64,000 nt of DNA from Paenibacillus sp. FSL R7-0204 (GCF_038002225.1 NZ_JBBOCA010000001.1:2604001-2668000), one strand, 5' to 3'; numbered from the stretch's first letter, positions 55,001 to 63,439 are shown. Program-made: numbers and translations. Notes: a model not told the origin generated them from the letters alone.

Positions 55001-55314
55001 TGAACCAGCCGCTTTTGGCCGTGGAAGGAGCCTACTCCGCGGGAGCCGGCAAATCCCTGATCACCTGCGATGCCCCGAACATTGCCATCGATGCCGTGAA
55101 GCTGGCGGAAGACGGCAGCGGCTGTATCGTCCGGCTGCATGAGTTCACCGGAACACGCTGCGCGGTGAATGTCAGCAGCCATTATGCTGTCTCCTCCTGG
55201 CAGCTGCGCGATCTGATGGAACGCCCGCTGGACACAGAAGCAGTAGAAGGTCCAGCGATCCGGCTTGATTTCAAGCCTTATGAGATCCATACGGTTCATT
55301 TGACTTTTGCCTGA
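52042..55314 (+). CDS. Alpha-mannosidase, GH38
   Basis: A 1090-residue intracellular enzyme. The GH38 domain has the zinc ligand motif IGHTHIDVAWLWRLTHTREK (about 240), the nucleophile Asp region LWLPDVFGYSWALPQIL (about 358), WYTYNGLIEPF-like substrate segments, and NQFHDIIPGSSIHEVY (about 575). An acidic Ser/Ala/Pro-rich insert at about 625-675 separates the helical domain from the beta-sandwich C-terminus. AAAGGAGGAGAACGGAT precedes the ATG. Operator sharing with the LacI gene upstream suggests induction by a mannose-containing sugar. Confidence 0.93.
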   Translation: MFWTEEKLGARLRELEGYRYRERIELEEWQVTEDLEGANGAYPPVLDGDRKLRTGEHWTGYDAYLWLHRKVTVPAEWQGKRVVGLFDFGRTGGGNNSGFESLLYLDGKPYQGVDSNHQEVFLEDGAAGRELELTFRLWSGLNGDGQLIPQEHKIKRAELAYLDESADNLYYTGRAALGTIKQLQDSQIQKHELLTALNKAFNLLDWSRPGSAAFYASVQEAESSLLADLSRLEQEHPVTVTAIGHTHIDVAWLWRLTHTREKAARSFSTVLRLMKEFPEYIFLQTQPQLYAYIKQDYPEIYSEIKERVEEGRWEAGGAMWLEADCNLTSGESLVRQILYGTKFFREEFGVDCKYLWLPDVFGYSWALPQILRKSGIDTFMTTKISWSQYNRMPHDTFQWRGIDGSEVLTHFITTPEGPDSGAWYYTYNGLIEPFSVQGIWEQYRDKNLNRELLLSYGYGDGGGGVNREMLEMRRRLDTMPGLPQVKTGRAAEYFERLHETIDATEEYVHTWDGELYLEYHRGTYTSQAYNKKMNRKLELLYREAEWLQMLWAAESGGFSQYPADSLLEGWQTILRNQFHDIIPGSSIHEVYQDSRVEYAEAEQLGLAARTAAVEGLVGLAFTSAADSLSAHDGLASVPAEDSPAELVSPPPAAQDDLPPAEAPVQTEYTLFNSAFFTAPRLATVPHDAENAVWTDAEGNRLTAQRSGGHWLVETAVVPAMGSTVIVAAESGGSEAAQPESSVPFHWQDSTLTTPYYILEWNGSGQLSRVFDRSAAREVLAPGECGNVLQVFEDKPKMFDAWDIDLYYQEKMRIISDLRSVKLTECGPLQAVLEFVWSYMDSTIIQKVKVYAGSARIDFETCVDWHEQHQLLKAAFPVAVRATEATYDIQFGNVKRPTHWNTSWDYARFESVGHQWADLSERGYGVSLLNDCKYGYDIKDHTMRLSLIKSATSPDRLADQGEHNFTYALLPHEGDWVAAGTVQEAWALNQPLLAVEGAYSAGAGKSLITCDAPNIAIDAVKLAEDGSGCIVRLHEFTGTRCAVNVSSHYAVSSWQLRDLMERPLDTEAVEGPAIRLDFKPYEIHTVHLTFA

Positions 55315-55329
55315 CGCACATCTAAAAGA

Positions 55330-55387
55330 CCGCCATTTTGGCAGGGGAGTTTTCATACACCCTGCCGAAATTGGCGGCCTTTTTTAT
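55330..55387. terminator. Bidirectional terminator between GH38 and ABC-F genes
   Basis: CCGCCATTTTGGCAGGG pairs with CCCTGCCGAAATTGGCGG. The plus strand ends in CCTTTTTTATT, and the minus strand in TTTTAGA. Confidence 0.8.
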
Positions 55388-55407
55388 TAAATACTTTTCC
55401 TGTACTC

Positions 55408-57153
55408 TTACATCAGCTTAATCAGTTCTTCCAGCTCAGCAACCAGACTTTTGGCAAGCTCGAAATTATTATCCTTCAGCGCCAGTTCTACCCGGGTTTC
55501 GGCTGCTTTCTTCTTCTGCTCCAGCTCCAGATAGTCTTTATCGAAATGCCGGGCATAAATCATCTTCTTGAATTTTTTGATCGTCATTTTGCGGACCGTC
55601 TTATCGTCAATAATCAGCACATAGTCCATCCCGTTGACCACGGAGTAGAAGTCATGCGAGATCATAAGAATCGCGCCCTTGTACTCCTGGATGGCTTGGT
55701 CCAGCGCGATTTGCGTGTAGGTGTCCAGATGGCTGGTCGGCTCGTCGAGCAGCAGGACATTGGCCTTCAGAGCAGACACCTTGGCCAGCTGTAACAAATT
55801 CTTTTCGCCGCCGGACAGGGCTGCTATTCTCTGGTTCACGATCTCGCCTTCAAAGCCGTAGCCTGCCAGATGGGAGCGGATCTCATCATACGTAGCCATC
55901 CCGGCCTCGATGAATTCTTCGAGCAGGGTGCTCGAATCCGTCAGCACTTCGCCTTGAAGCTGGGACAGATAAGCTACCGCAGCCTCCGGGCTGAGGGTTA
56001 TAGAGTCGTGCCGGCCCCGCGCGATATCGCGCAGCAGGGTTGTTTTGCCGGTACCGTTCGGACCGATCAGGGCGACTTTATCGCCAGCATTCAGCTCGAA
56101 GCTAACCTTGTCCAGCAGCAGCTCATCGAAGGCCGCCCGGTAATCCTGGACTGTCACTACAGGAGCATCAGTGTCCTGCGGCTCATGCACCATCCCCAAA
56201 TGAATCAGCGGCTGCTTAATGTCCACGAACGGCGCTTTGATTCTGCGGGCCTCCAGTCTTTCCTGGAACTTCACTCTCGCTTTCAGCGCCCTCCCTCTGG
56301 AGGCTTCTGAATTATACGTGGCGATCGCCCGGAGGTTGTCGATGATGTTCTCGTTGCGTTCAATCTCTTCCTGTTCGGCGAGGGCCAGCTCCTGCAGCTC
56401 TATTTTGGTCTGAAGCAGGGAGAGGTTGTATTCCAGATACCGGCCGTCAAACTCCTGAAGCTCCTTATTTTCCAGATGAATAATCTTATTAAAACAATGG
56501 TTAAGCAAATAACGGTTGTGCGTAACCACCAGCAGAATTCCCTTATGGGAGTTAATCAATTGCCGGAGCGCATTCAGGTTCTCGAAGTCCAGGAATACAT
56601 CCGGCTCATCCATAATCAGGAAGTCAGGACGGTTCAGCATTTCCTTCATGACCTGAACGAGCTTGAATTCCCCGCCGCTCAGCTCGGATACCTTGAGATC
56701 CCTGCGCTTCATGAGGTCTGCCAGATTCAGCTTTTTATGAATAAGGCTCTCGTAATCATCTCCGCCCAAGGCCTCAAAAGCGTCCAGAGCCAGTTGATAC
56801 TTCTCCAGCAGCGGCTCAATATCCGCCGAGGTCTCCATCTCAGTGCAGATGAGCTGTATTTCCTCCTGTAGCTTAATGAAGGGTCCGGCTATATATTCAA
56901 ACACGGTGGTGCCTAGCGACAAGTCCGGCTTGGCGAACTGGCTGACATACCCGATGCTGCAATCAGGCTCCATTTCAATGCTGCCGTCGAACAAATATCT
57001 GTCCCGGTCCATCAGGATGTCGATCAGGGTGCTTTTTCCGCTGCCGCTGGTTCCGATAAAAGCGCAATGCTGCGCCTCTTCGAGCGTAAACGAAATGTCA
57101 GTGTAGAGCTCTTTTTGCGGGAAGGAGAAGGACAGGTGTTGAACTTTAATCAT
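55408..57153 (-). CDS. ABC-F ATPase (ribosome-associated)
   Basis: A 581-residue soluble protein with two ABC domains. The first has Walker A IGTSGSGKSTLIDIL, signature SELSGGEFKLVQV and Walker B FLIMDEPDVFLD. The second has IGPNGTGKTTLLRDI, IAALSGGEKNLLQLAKV and VLLLDEPTSHLD. They are joined by a charged linker of about 80 residues and followed by a C-terminal coiled coil (YLELEQKKKAAETRVELALK). ABC-F proteins act on the ribosome as translation factors or antibiotic-protection proteins. Which type this is cannot be read by eye. ATG at 57153 after AGAAAGG; longer frames lack a site. Confidence 0.88.
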   Translation of the reverse strand: MIKVQHLSFSFPQKELYTDISFTLEEAQHCAFIGTSGSGKSTLIDILMDRDRYLFDGSIEMEPDCSIGYVSQFAKPDLSLGTTVFEYIAGPFIKLQEEIQLICTEMETSADIEPLLEKYQLALDAFEALGGDDYESLIHKKLNLADLMKRRDLKVSELSGGEFKLVQVMKEMLNRPDFLIMDEPDVFLDFENLNALRQLINSHKGILLVVTHNRYLLNHCFNKIIHLENKELQEFDGRYLEYNLSLLQTKIELQELALAEQEEIERNENIIDNLRAIATYNSEASRGRALKARVKFQERLEARRIKAPFVDIKQPLIHLGMVHEPQDTDAPVVTVQDYRAAFDELLLDKVSFELNAGDKVALIGPNGTGKTTLLRDIARGRHDSITLSPEAAVAYLSQLQGEVLTDSSTLLEEFIEAGMATYDEIRSHLAGYGFEGEIVNQRIAALSGGEKNLLQLAKVSALKANVLLLDEPTSHLDTYTQIALDQAIQEYKGAILMISHDFYSVVNGMDYVLIIDDKTVRKMTIKKFKKMIYARHFDKDYLELEQKKKAAETRVELALKDNNFELAKSLVAELEELIKLM

Positions 57154-57235
57154 AGGACTACCTTTCTGTGTAGCTGGAATGGAGTTTACCGTTGATAGCC
57201 TAACACTATTTCCTGATAACATCAATGATTCCGCG

Positions 57236-58144
57236 TTAAAGTTGTTCCTCCGGATTCACCGCTTCAATCTGTTTCCTTCCCGATGTTTGCCGGTAGATCC
57301 CCGGTGTGGTGCCGATAATCCGCTTGAAAACCAGATTGAACGTTGACGGATCGCGGTAGCCTACCTGCTCTGCAATGAGGTGAACGGGCGAATTGGGCTG
57401 CTGGACCAGCAGCAGACAGCTTTTCTGAATCCGGACGTTCTGCAGGTACCGGTAGAAGTTCTGCCCGGTATGCGCCTTGAACAGCCGCTGAAGATGCCGT
57501 TCACTCCAGTCGAAGCTGCGTGAGAGATGCGTCAGGGTAATCTCCTGCACATAGTTCAGGTGGACATAATTCAGAATCTGCAAAAATTGCGTCTGCTTGC
57601 CCAGCGGAAACTGAATCTCATCATGCTCCAGCCTGTAGATACTGATCAGAAGTTGAATGAACAGGGTCAGCAAATAGCTGTCCGAGCCGCTCTGCGGCAG
57701 GTGAAGCTCACGGTGAAGCGCCAGAAACAGGTTCTCTATGGAACCATTCAGATCCGTCAGGGAGAAGGAATGCAGCCGTTGTTCTCTGATCTGCTTCAGG
57801 TAGGAGGCAATCGGCGGGTCTTGAATCACGCAGGCAAGACGGTCCAGCAGCTCCGGCTTAAACAAACAATTGTACACGACGAGCGGCTCACGCAGAGAGC
57901 TGGGTGAAGACGGACGGAAGACATGGGACACGCCGACAGGAATGAAGTGCAGCTGGCCCTTGCCGGTCGGGTGAGCCTTCTGGCCGATATAATGAAATCC
58001 TTTGCCCTCGGCCACGAAGGTCAGCTCCATGAAGTCATGGGAGTGAAGCGGAAGATCATAGGTCTCGGTAGCGCGGTTCACATATAACAGGAGATTGCCC
58101 CGGAAGAAATACTCCCCTTTTAGCGTATGGTTGGCCGAATCCAT
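57236..58144 (-). CDS. AraC-family regulator
   Basis: A 302-residue protein with cupin domain (LPLHSHDFMELTFVAEGKGF, GQLHFIPVGVSHVFRPS) and helix-turn-helix pair (ITLTHLSRSFDWSERHLQRL, IAEQVGYRDPSTFNLVFKRI). GGAGGAGGGAACTG precedes the ATG. It is divergent from the rhamnosidase gene and is probably its rhamnose- or oligosaccharide-responsive activator. Confidence 0.92.
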   Translation of the reverse strand: MDSANHTLKGEYFFRGNLLLYVNRATETYDLPLHSHDFMELTFVAEGKGFHYIGQKAHPTGKGQLHFIPVGVSHVFRPSSPSSLREPLVVYNCLFKPELLDRLACVIQDPPIASYLKQIREQRLHSFSLTDLNGSIENLFLALHRELHLPQSGSDSYLLTLFIQLLISIYRLEHDEIQFPLGKQTQFLQILNYVHLNYVQEITLTHLSRSFDWSERHLQRLFKAHTGQNFYRYLQNVRIQKSCLLLVQQPNSPVHLIAEQVGYRDPSTFNLVFKRIIGTTPGIYRQTSGRKQIEAVNPEEQL

Positions 58145-58300
58145 CAGTTCCCTCCTCCAGATGGCATAAAGTCCTTTTTACCCCGGTGAAATGTCCATAT
58201 TGCAGGTCATGCAAACCATGCGGAATCCTATAATTGTAATAGAAAGCGCATCATATATACAGGTATACAGGATTAATCCTAAAAAAGTGAGGTGTATTCA

Positions 58301-60973
58301 ATGATAGCTATCCAAAAACCGCGAGTGGAGTACCAGGAGAATCCGCTGGGACTGGATATCCGCTTACCGAGAATCAGCTGGCAGGTGCATGCGGATGAGC
58401 GGGATGTGAGGCAGCAGGCGTATCAATTACAGGTGGCAGGCGCGGCGGATTTCGGGAGCGTGTGGTGGGATTCGGGCAGAGTGGAGTCCGGGGACTCCCT
58501 GCACATTGAGCTGAAGGAGCTGGAGCTGCAGTCCAGGACGCGTTATTATTACCGGGTGAAAATATGGGATCAGCATAATCGTCCCACGGAATGGTCCGAA
58601 GCGGCCTGGTGGGAGATGGGGCTGCTCTCGCCGGAGGAGTGGACCGCAGAATGGATTACGGCTCCGCTGGCCTGCCTTGCGGAAGATGCGGAGCAAAGTC
58701 CGCTGCTGCGCGGCTGCTTCCAGGTGGACCGGCCGCTCGCCCGGGCCCGGATCTATGTGACCAGTCTCGGGCTGTACGAGCTGGAGCTGAACGGAGTGCG
58801 GGTTGGAGATACTTATCTTAATCCTGGTTGGACCAGTTACAGCCACCGCCTGCAGTATCAGACGTATGATGTAACGGAACAACTGGTGGTTGGAGACAAT
58901 GTGGCCGGAGCTTGGCTCGGGAACGGCTGGTACAAAGGGAATCTCGGCTGGGAGCACAGGAAGCATATCTATGGCAACCGCACAGCGCTGCTGTTGCAGC
59001 TTCATCTCACCTATGAGGACGGCACGGAGCAGATCATAGGGAGCGGTCCGCAGTGGAAGGTGTTGCCCGGCCCGCTGCTGATGTCGGAGCTGTATCACGG
59101 GGAGATCTATGACGCCCGCCTGGCGCAGCACGGCTTCAGCCTGCCGGGGTATGACGACAAGCAGTGGCTGGCTGCGGAGATTCTTCCGTATGCCAAGAAT
59201 ATTCTGCTTGCACAGGAGAACGATCCGGTCCGGGCGGTCCAGGAATTGGCACCTGTTGCTCTCATCTGCACTCCGGCGGGGGAGACGGTGCTCGATATGG
59301 GCCAGAATATGGTCGGCTGGCTGCGGTTCACCGTAGATGGTCCGGCGGGTCAGGAATATCAGCTGCGGCATTTCGAGGTGCTGGATCAGCAGGGGAATGT
59401 ATATACCGAGAACCTGCGGACAGCCAGGCAGACCGTTACTTATATCACCGGAGGCGGGGGCCGGGAGAGCTTCCAGCCGCGTTTTACTTTCCAGGGCTTC
59501 CGGTATGTCCAGCTGATCGGCTTCCCGGACCCGCTGGATCTGCAGGACTTCACAGGCGTGGTGCTGCATTCCGATATGGAACCAACCGGCACCTTCACCT
59601 GCTCCAACCCACTGCTGAATCAGCTCCAGCACAACATCCTGTGGGGTCAAAAAGGGAATTTCGTCGATGTGCCAACCGACTGCCCGCAGCGCGATGAACG
59701 GCTCGGGTGGACCGGGGACGCGCAGATGTTCATCCGTACGGCGGCATATCTGATGAATGTGGCACCTTTTTTCAGCAAATGGCTGGGGGACTTGGCAGCG
59801 GATCAGCGAGAGGATGGAGGAGTTCCCTACGTGATTCCGCATGTATTGGGGGAGGAGGCACATTCCTCTGCGGCGTGGGGTGATGCAGCGGTCATTTGTC
59901 CGTGGACGATCTACCAGTGTTATGGGGATAAGCGGATTCTGGAGCAGCAGTACAGTAGTATGCAGGGCTGGGTGGAGTATATCCGCCGGCAGGGAAGCGG
60001 GGGGTTGCTGTGGAATACCGGCGTCCACTTCGGAGATTGGCTGGGCCTAGATGCCAAGGCGGACAGTCATGTGGGTGCTACGGACCGGAATTATATCGCA
60101 ACTGCCTTCTATGCTTATTCGGTCCAGCTGATGGCAAAAACGGCGAAGGTGCTGGGCCGGGCAGAAGATGTGGAGAAGTACTCGCAGCTTCATCACCGGG
60201 TCAGGGATGCGTTCAACCAAGCGTATATCCAACCAGCGGGGGAGGAAGGCCCGGCTACCCAAACAGCCTGTGTGCTGGCGTTGATGTTCGGACTAGTGGA
60301 GGGGAGTGCAAAGGACCGCACGGTAGCGAGACTTATACAGCTGCTGGAAGCGAGCGGGTATCACCTTACGACCGGCTTTGTTGGCACGCCTTACTTAAAT
60401 CCGGTGCTGGCGGATGCGGGGCATTACGAGGCTGCCTACAAGCTGCTGCTCCAGACGGACTATCCATCCTGGCTGTATCCGATTACCCGCGGCGCAACTA
60501 CGATCTGGGAGCACTGGGACGGAATTAAGGAAGACGGAAGCTTCTGGAGCAAGGAGATGAATTCCTTCAACCATTATGCTTACGGGGCAGTAGGGGACTT
60601 CCTGTACCGCTATGTGGCCGGGATCGAGCAGACAGAGGAAGGGCCGGGCTATAAGCAGTTCCTGATCCAGCCGCATCCGGGAGGCGGGCTCACCTCGGTT
60701 GCCGCCAGTCTGGAATCCATGTACGGGACGATCCGTTCTGAATGGACAATAGACTCTTCGAAAATCGGGTTGACCGCCGTGGTTCCCCCCAATACCTCGG
60801 CTACGGTGCTGTTGCCGGATGCCTTGCTGGCTGAAGTATCGGAGAGTGGGATGCGGAATGGACAGCCGCTTGAGCAGGTTCCCGGCATTCATTTCGCTGA
60901 GCAGCTGGCACAGGTGGTGAAGGTTACACTCGGCTCCGGGGAATACAGATTCCAGTATCCTTTGCAGAAGTAA
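58301..60973 (+). CDS. Alpha-L-rhamnosidase, GH78
   Basis: An 890-residue intracellular enzyme. The N-terminal beta-sandwich domains include QVDRPLARARIYVTSLGLYE and GDTYLNPGWTSYSHRLQYQT. The (alpha/alpha)6 catalytic domain carries the signature TDCPQRDERLGWTGDAQMF (about 465) with its acid residues, and later TTIWEHWDGIKEDGSFWSKE with the second Glu. The ATG at 58301, eight bases after GTGAGG, is preferred over a GTG at 58292. A TATAAT box is at 58229-58234. The gap also has GTATACAGGAT, identical to part of the site at 35601. Confidence 0.93.
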   Translation: MIAIQKPRVEYQENPLGLDIRLPRISWQVHADERDVRQQAYQLQVAGAADFGSVWWDSGRVESGDSLHIELKELELQSRTRYYYRVKIWDQHNRPTEWSEAAWWEMGLLSPEEWTAEWITAPLACLAEDAEQSPLLRGCFQVDRPLARARIYVTSLGLYELELNGVRVGDTYLNPGWTSYSHRLQYQTYDVTEQLVVGDNVAGAWLGNGWYKGNLGWEHRKHIYGNRTALLLQLHLTYEDGTEQIIGSGPQWKVLPGPLLMSELYHGEIYDARLAQHGFSLPGYDDKQWLAAEILPYAKNILLAQENDPVRAVQELAPVALICTPAGETVLDMGQNMVGWLRFTVDGPAGQEYQLRHFEVLDQQGNVYTENLRTARQTVTYITGGGGRESFQPRFTFQGFRYVQLIGFPDPLDLQDFTGVVLHSDMEPTGTFTCSNPLLNQLQHNILWGQKGNFVDVPTDCPQRDERLGWTGDAQMFIRTAAYLMNVAPFFSKWLGDLAADQREDGGVPYVIPHVLGEEAHSSAAWGDAAVICPWTIYQCYGDKRILEQQYSSMQGWVEYIRRQGSGGLLWNTGVHFGDWLGLDAKADSHVGATDRNYIATAFYAYSVQLMAKTAKVLGRAEDVEKYSQLHHRVRDAFNQAYIQPAGEEGPATQTACVLALMFGLVEGSAKDRTVARLIQLLEASGYHLTTGFVGTPYLNPVLADAGHYEAAYKLLLQTDYPSWLYPITRGATTIWEHWDGIKEDGSFWSKEMNSFNHYAYGAVGDFLYRYVAGIEQTEEGPGYKQFLIQPHPGGGLTSVAASLESMYGTIRSEWTIDSSKIGLTAVVPPNTSATVLLPDALLAEVSESGMRNGQPLEQVPGIHFAEQLAQVVKVTLGSGEYRFQYPLQK

Positions 60974-61018
60974 ACAGAGTGTAGACGGGGCATATCAGCG
61001 ACTGATAATGCTGCGATG

Positions 61019-61053
61019 CAGAGCCCTCGGGAGTACGGGGCTCTGTTTCTTTG
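61019..61053 (+). terminator. Terminator after rhamnosidase
   Basis: CAGAGCCC and GGGCTCTG pair across 11 bases, followed by TTTCTTTGTTG. Confidence 0.75.
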
Positions 61054-61071
61054 TTGTGCTGGAAAGTGCGA

Positions 61072-61145
61072 ATACATTGTGCCGGTGCTAGGGTGTGCGG
61101 GCCGAATGTAGGCGAAAAACCGAACACAATGTGCCGGTGCGGACG
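61072..61145. repeat. 52-bp repeat pair related to the 48.2-kb array
   Basis: The tail ATTGTGCCGGTGC (61076-61088) recurs as AATGTGCCGGTGC (61128-61140), 52 bp apart. Between them is TGTAGGCGAAAAACCGAACA, resembling the GAAAAACC hairpin centre at 48281. Apart from this and the terminator, 60974-61314 shows nothing else. Confidence 0.6.
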
Positions 61146-61314
61146 TAGGTTGGCTGCTTAAATGACAACTAAGCTGTGTTCACTTGTGTTTCTTCTCCCA
61201 ATCTCTCCGCCCATTCCCCTCTCCTGCCGCTTGCATTCCCTCCACATAAGGGTTATCATAGACAAGTGAAGTCTGTAATTGCGGACATAGTCCATAGGTA
61301 AGGTGGAATAACAC

Positions 61315-61716
61315 ATGAAATACTCCAAAGCAACGAACTACGCCCTGCACACGATGCTGTTCCTGGTGGCGCACACTCCCGATAAGCCGATCGGTGTGCA
61401 GCAGCTAGCCGAGCGGCAGAATGTATCGCCTACGTATTTATCCAAGATTCTGACCAAGCTGGTCAAGGCGGGGCTGATTGAATCCGCATCTGGAGCCAAT
61501 GGCGGGTATCGTCTGCGGCGCAAGGGGGACGAAATCTCGTTCCTGGATATCATCCATGCCATTGAAGGCACAGCGTCGCTGTTCGACTGCACTCTGGACC
61601 ATCCCAGTCAGTGTCTGATTCAGCAGGAGATGGTTAAGGCCGAAGGGCAGATGGAGGATTATCTGCGTAACAAAATGATGTCTGAGCTTGCCGGGAAGAT
61701 GCTGGCCAGCCATTAA
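61315..61716 (+). CDS. Rrf2-family transcriptional regulator
   Basis: A 133-residue protein. The winged helix is KATNYALHTMLFLVAHTPDK, VQQLAERQNVSPTYLSKILT and LVKAGLIESASGANGGYRLR. Two cysteines (near 93 and 101, in FDCTLDHPSQCLI) lie where Fe-S-binding Rrf2 members have three, so cluster binding is possible but unproven. The methyltransferase gene follows after 172 bases. Confidence 0.9.
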   Translation: MKYSKATNYALHTMLFLVAHTPDKPIGVQQLAERQNVSPTYLSKILTKLVKAGLIESASGANGGYRLRRKGDEISFLDIIHAIEGTASLFDCTLDHPSQCLIQQEMVKAEGQMEDYLRNKMMSELAGKMLASH

Positions 61717-61747
61717 GCTGTGGCATCATGCCGTGTCATTCTGTGTG

Positions 61748-61819
61748 CTGCTATTTCCCGCTGTAACGGATACCGTCCCTTTAGGGACGGTATAGCCGTT
61801 GCAACTTAGCGGGTATTAT
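61748..61819. repeat. Nested-hairpin dispersed repeat, copy 2
   Basis: The inner hairpin TACCGTCCC-TTTA-GGGACGGTA (61771-61792) is enclosed by AACGG/CCGTT and CCCGCT/AGCGGG stems. It matches 34553-34620 in frame and in the CTATTT(C)CGCTG lead-in but with different, still-pairing arms. It lies in the gap between the Rrf2 and methyltransferase genes. Confidence 0.6.
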
Positions 61820-61888
61820 AGATATTCAAAGCCTGTTAAGCCTGTGTAATTGTCGTGCGATTAATACATCAGAGAGGATGAATTATTG

Positions 61889-62821
61889 ATGAATAACGGA
61901 TTGTTCGATGCAAGCGTATGGGAGAAGGCCTGGAAGGAAGATCCCAAGGCAATGGCTAACAAGTTCAAGGCGATGGGCATGAACCCGCACACGAGCTTCG
62001 ATCATAAAGCGGATGTGTTCAATGAAGAGGTCTTCAGCAGTGCCGGGCGGGACCGGAGCGAGCGGATTATCGGCTGGATGGAAGGCCAGGGCGTGGACTT
62101 TAACGGGTTGACGGTTCTCGATGTGGGCGCGGCTGTGGGCGGGTTCACGGTTCCTTTTATCGAGCGGGGGGCCAAGGTTACAGCAGTAGAGCCTAATGTT
62201 CCCTTAGCGGAGCTGTTCCTGAAGAACACTGCCGGAGCGGCTCCCGGACAGGTGGAGCTGGTGCACGAAGCGTTCGAGAATATCGACATTGCCGCACGCG
62301 GCTGGCTGGGTGCCTTCGATCTGGTCTTCGTGTCCATGTGTCCGGCGGTCTTTGACTGGGAGAGCACGGAGAAGGTGATCAGCTGTGCCCGGCAATACTG
62401 CTATATCAGTACCTCGGCAGGTGTGCAGGAGCATAGTCTGATGAATGAAGTGCTGCCGCTGCTAACGGGCCGGGAGGTTCATGCGGAGTCCTCGGATATG
62501 GCTTATCTGACTCAATTATTATATTTGAAGGGCTATTCCTATGAGATGATCATTACCCGCGAAGCGAAAAGCAAGGAGCTGTCCTTGGAAGCAGCAGCCG
62601 CTGAGGTGATGGAGATGCTGCCGCTGCATCATCTGGACGGGGGAGAGACTACCCGCAAGGCGGTTACAGACTATTTGCACACGGCCTACCCGCAGCAGAA
62701 AGTCGTTGTCCGCCAAGGCGGACGGTTCGGCAAAGTGCTGATTAAGCTGCAAGATCTGAATATGTACAGCCGGGCCGCTGCCGGAATGTCCGGGAAATCT
62801 GCCGATTCTGTGAAGCGTTGA
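61889..62821 (+). CDS. Class I SAM-dependent methyltransferase
   Basis: A 310-residue protein. Motif I is LTVLDVGAAVGGFTVPFIER (SAM-binding GxGxxG variant), motif II VTAVEPNVPLAELF, and LVFVSMCPAVFDW is the post-II strand with the catalytic region. The C-terminal third is helical. Either the ATG at 61889 or a TTG just before could start it (GAGAGG upstream). Proximity to an Rrf2 regulator hints at redox- or metal-linked control; the substrate is unknown. Confidence 0.85.
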   Translation: MNNGLFDASVWEKAWKEDPKAMANKFKAMGMNPHTSFDHKADVFNEEVFSSAGRDRSERIIGWMEGQGVDFNGLTVLDVGAAVGGFTVPFIERGAKVTAVEPNVPLAELFLKNTAGAAPGQVELVHEAFENIDIAARGWLGAFDLVFVSMCPAVFDWESTEKVISCARQYCYISTSAGVQEHSLMNEVLPLLTGREVHAESSDMAYLTQLLYLKGYSYEMIITREAKSKELSLEAAAAEVMEMLPLHHLDGGETTRKAVTDYLHTAYPQQKVVVRQGGRFGKVLIKLQDLNMYSRAAAGMSGKSADSVKR

Positions 62822-62933
62822 ACCGTAGCGCGCCATCCCTTGTACATGAGATTGTCTTTCTTGGGAAAGATGCTATCATAGAGAATAGGTCCCTGCGCGG
62901 GATCTATTTTCTTATATAGGAGGACTGAGGGCT

Positions 62934-63005
62934 ATGAGCAGGAACAAGCGTATTTTCGAGCATGACCTGATGAAGAAGGTAGGTGAAATCTACTATGAGC
63001 CATAG
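62934..63005 (+). CDS. Possible 23-aa leader peptide coupled to Gre-like gene
   Basis: ATG at 62934 follows AGGAGG by ten bases and opens a 23-codon frame (MSRNKRIFEHDLMKKVGEIY...) whose TAG overlaps the start region of the next gene (ATGAGCCATAG). The good ribosome site is otherwise unused. It may be a translated coupling leader, or the remains of a longer N-terminus. Confidence 0.4.
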   Translation: MSRNKRIFEHDLMKKVGEIYYEP

Positions 63006-63423
63006 TCTCAGAACAGTTTCTTTGCGCGAGGAGCTGGTGCAGCAGCTGGTCTATCTCGATGAGCATAAATTCTCTATTCTGGACAGGGGAACATGGGAGT
63101 CTCCGGCTGAGCGGGCAGAGGTACAGGCGATGATCAAAAGCTACCAGGAGACGGTGGAGCGCATTCTGTCCGGTGACAACGATGTGATTGAGCGTTCTAT
63201 GGTACTGGTCGGTTCCCGGGTATCGCTGCGGATCGGGCAGGAGACGCTGAAGGATATGTACCGGATTGTAATTCCTGGTGAAGCTGAGCTGGATGAATTC
63301 TGTATTTCACTCTGGTCGCCTATGGGCAGGGGGCTGATTCTGGGGTGTCCGGGCGAGACGGTAACGATTCAGACCCCGTTCGGCAGCGATGAAGTCTTGA
63401 TTCTTGATAATAGGTACGAGTGA
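62995..63423 (+). CDS. GreA/GreB C-terminal-domain protein
   Basis: A 142-residue protein. Its C-terminal half (MVLVGSRVSLRIGQETLKDM, YRIVIPGEAELDEFCISLWS, PMGRGLILGCPGETVTIQTP) matches the FKBP-like domain of GreA/GreB transcript cleavage factors. The N-terminal 60 residues are shorter than a full Gre coiled coil and lack its acidic tip, so it may bind RNA polymerase without stimulating cleavage. It overlaps the possible leader frame at 62934. Confidence 0.8.
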   Translation: MSHSLRTVSLREELVQQLVYLDEHKFSILDRGTWESPAERAEVQAMIKSYQETVERILSGDNDVIERSMVLVGSRVSLRIGQETLKDMYRIVIPGEAELDEFCISLWSPMGRGLILGCPGETVTIQTPFGSDEVLILDNRYE

Positions 63424-63439
63424 AGCTGATTGCTGACAA

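Noticed and set aside
58427..60028. Minus-strand open frame of 533 codons
   Set aside because: It is antisense to the GH78 gene, whose catalytic motifs are clear.
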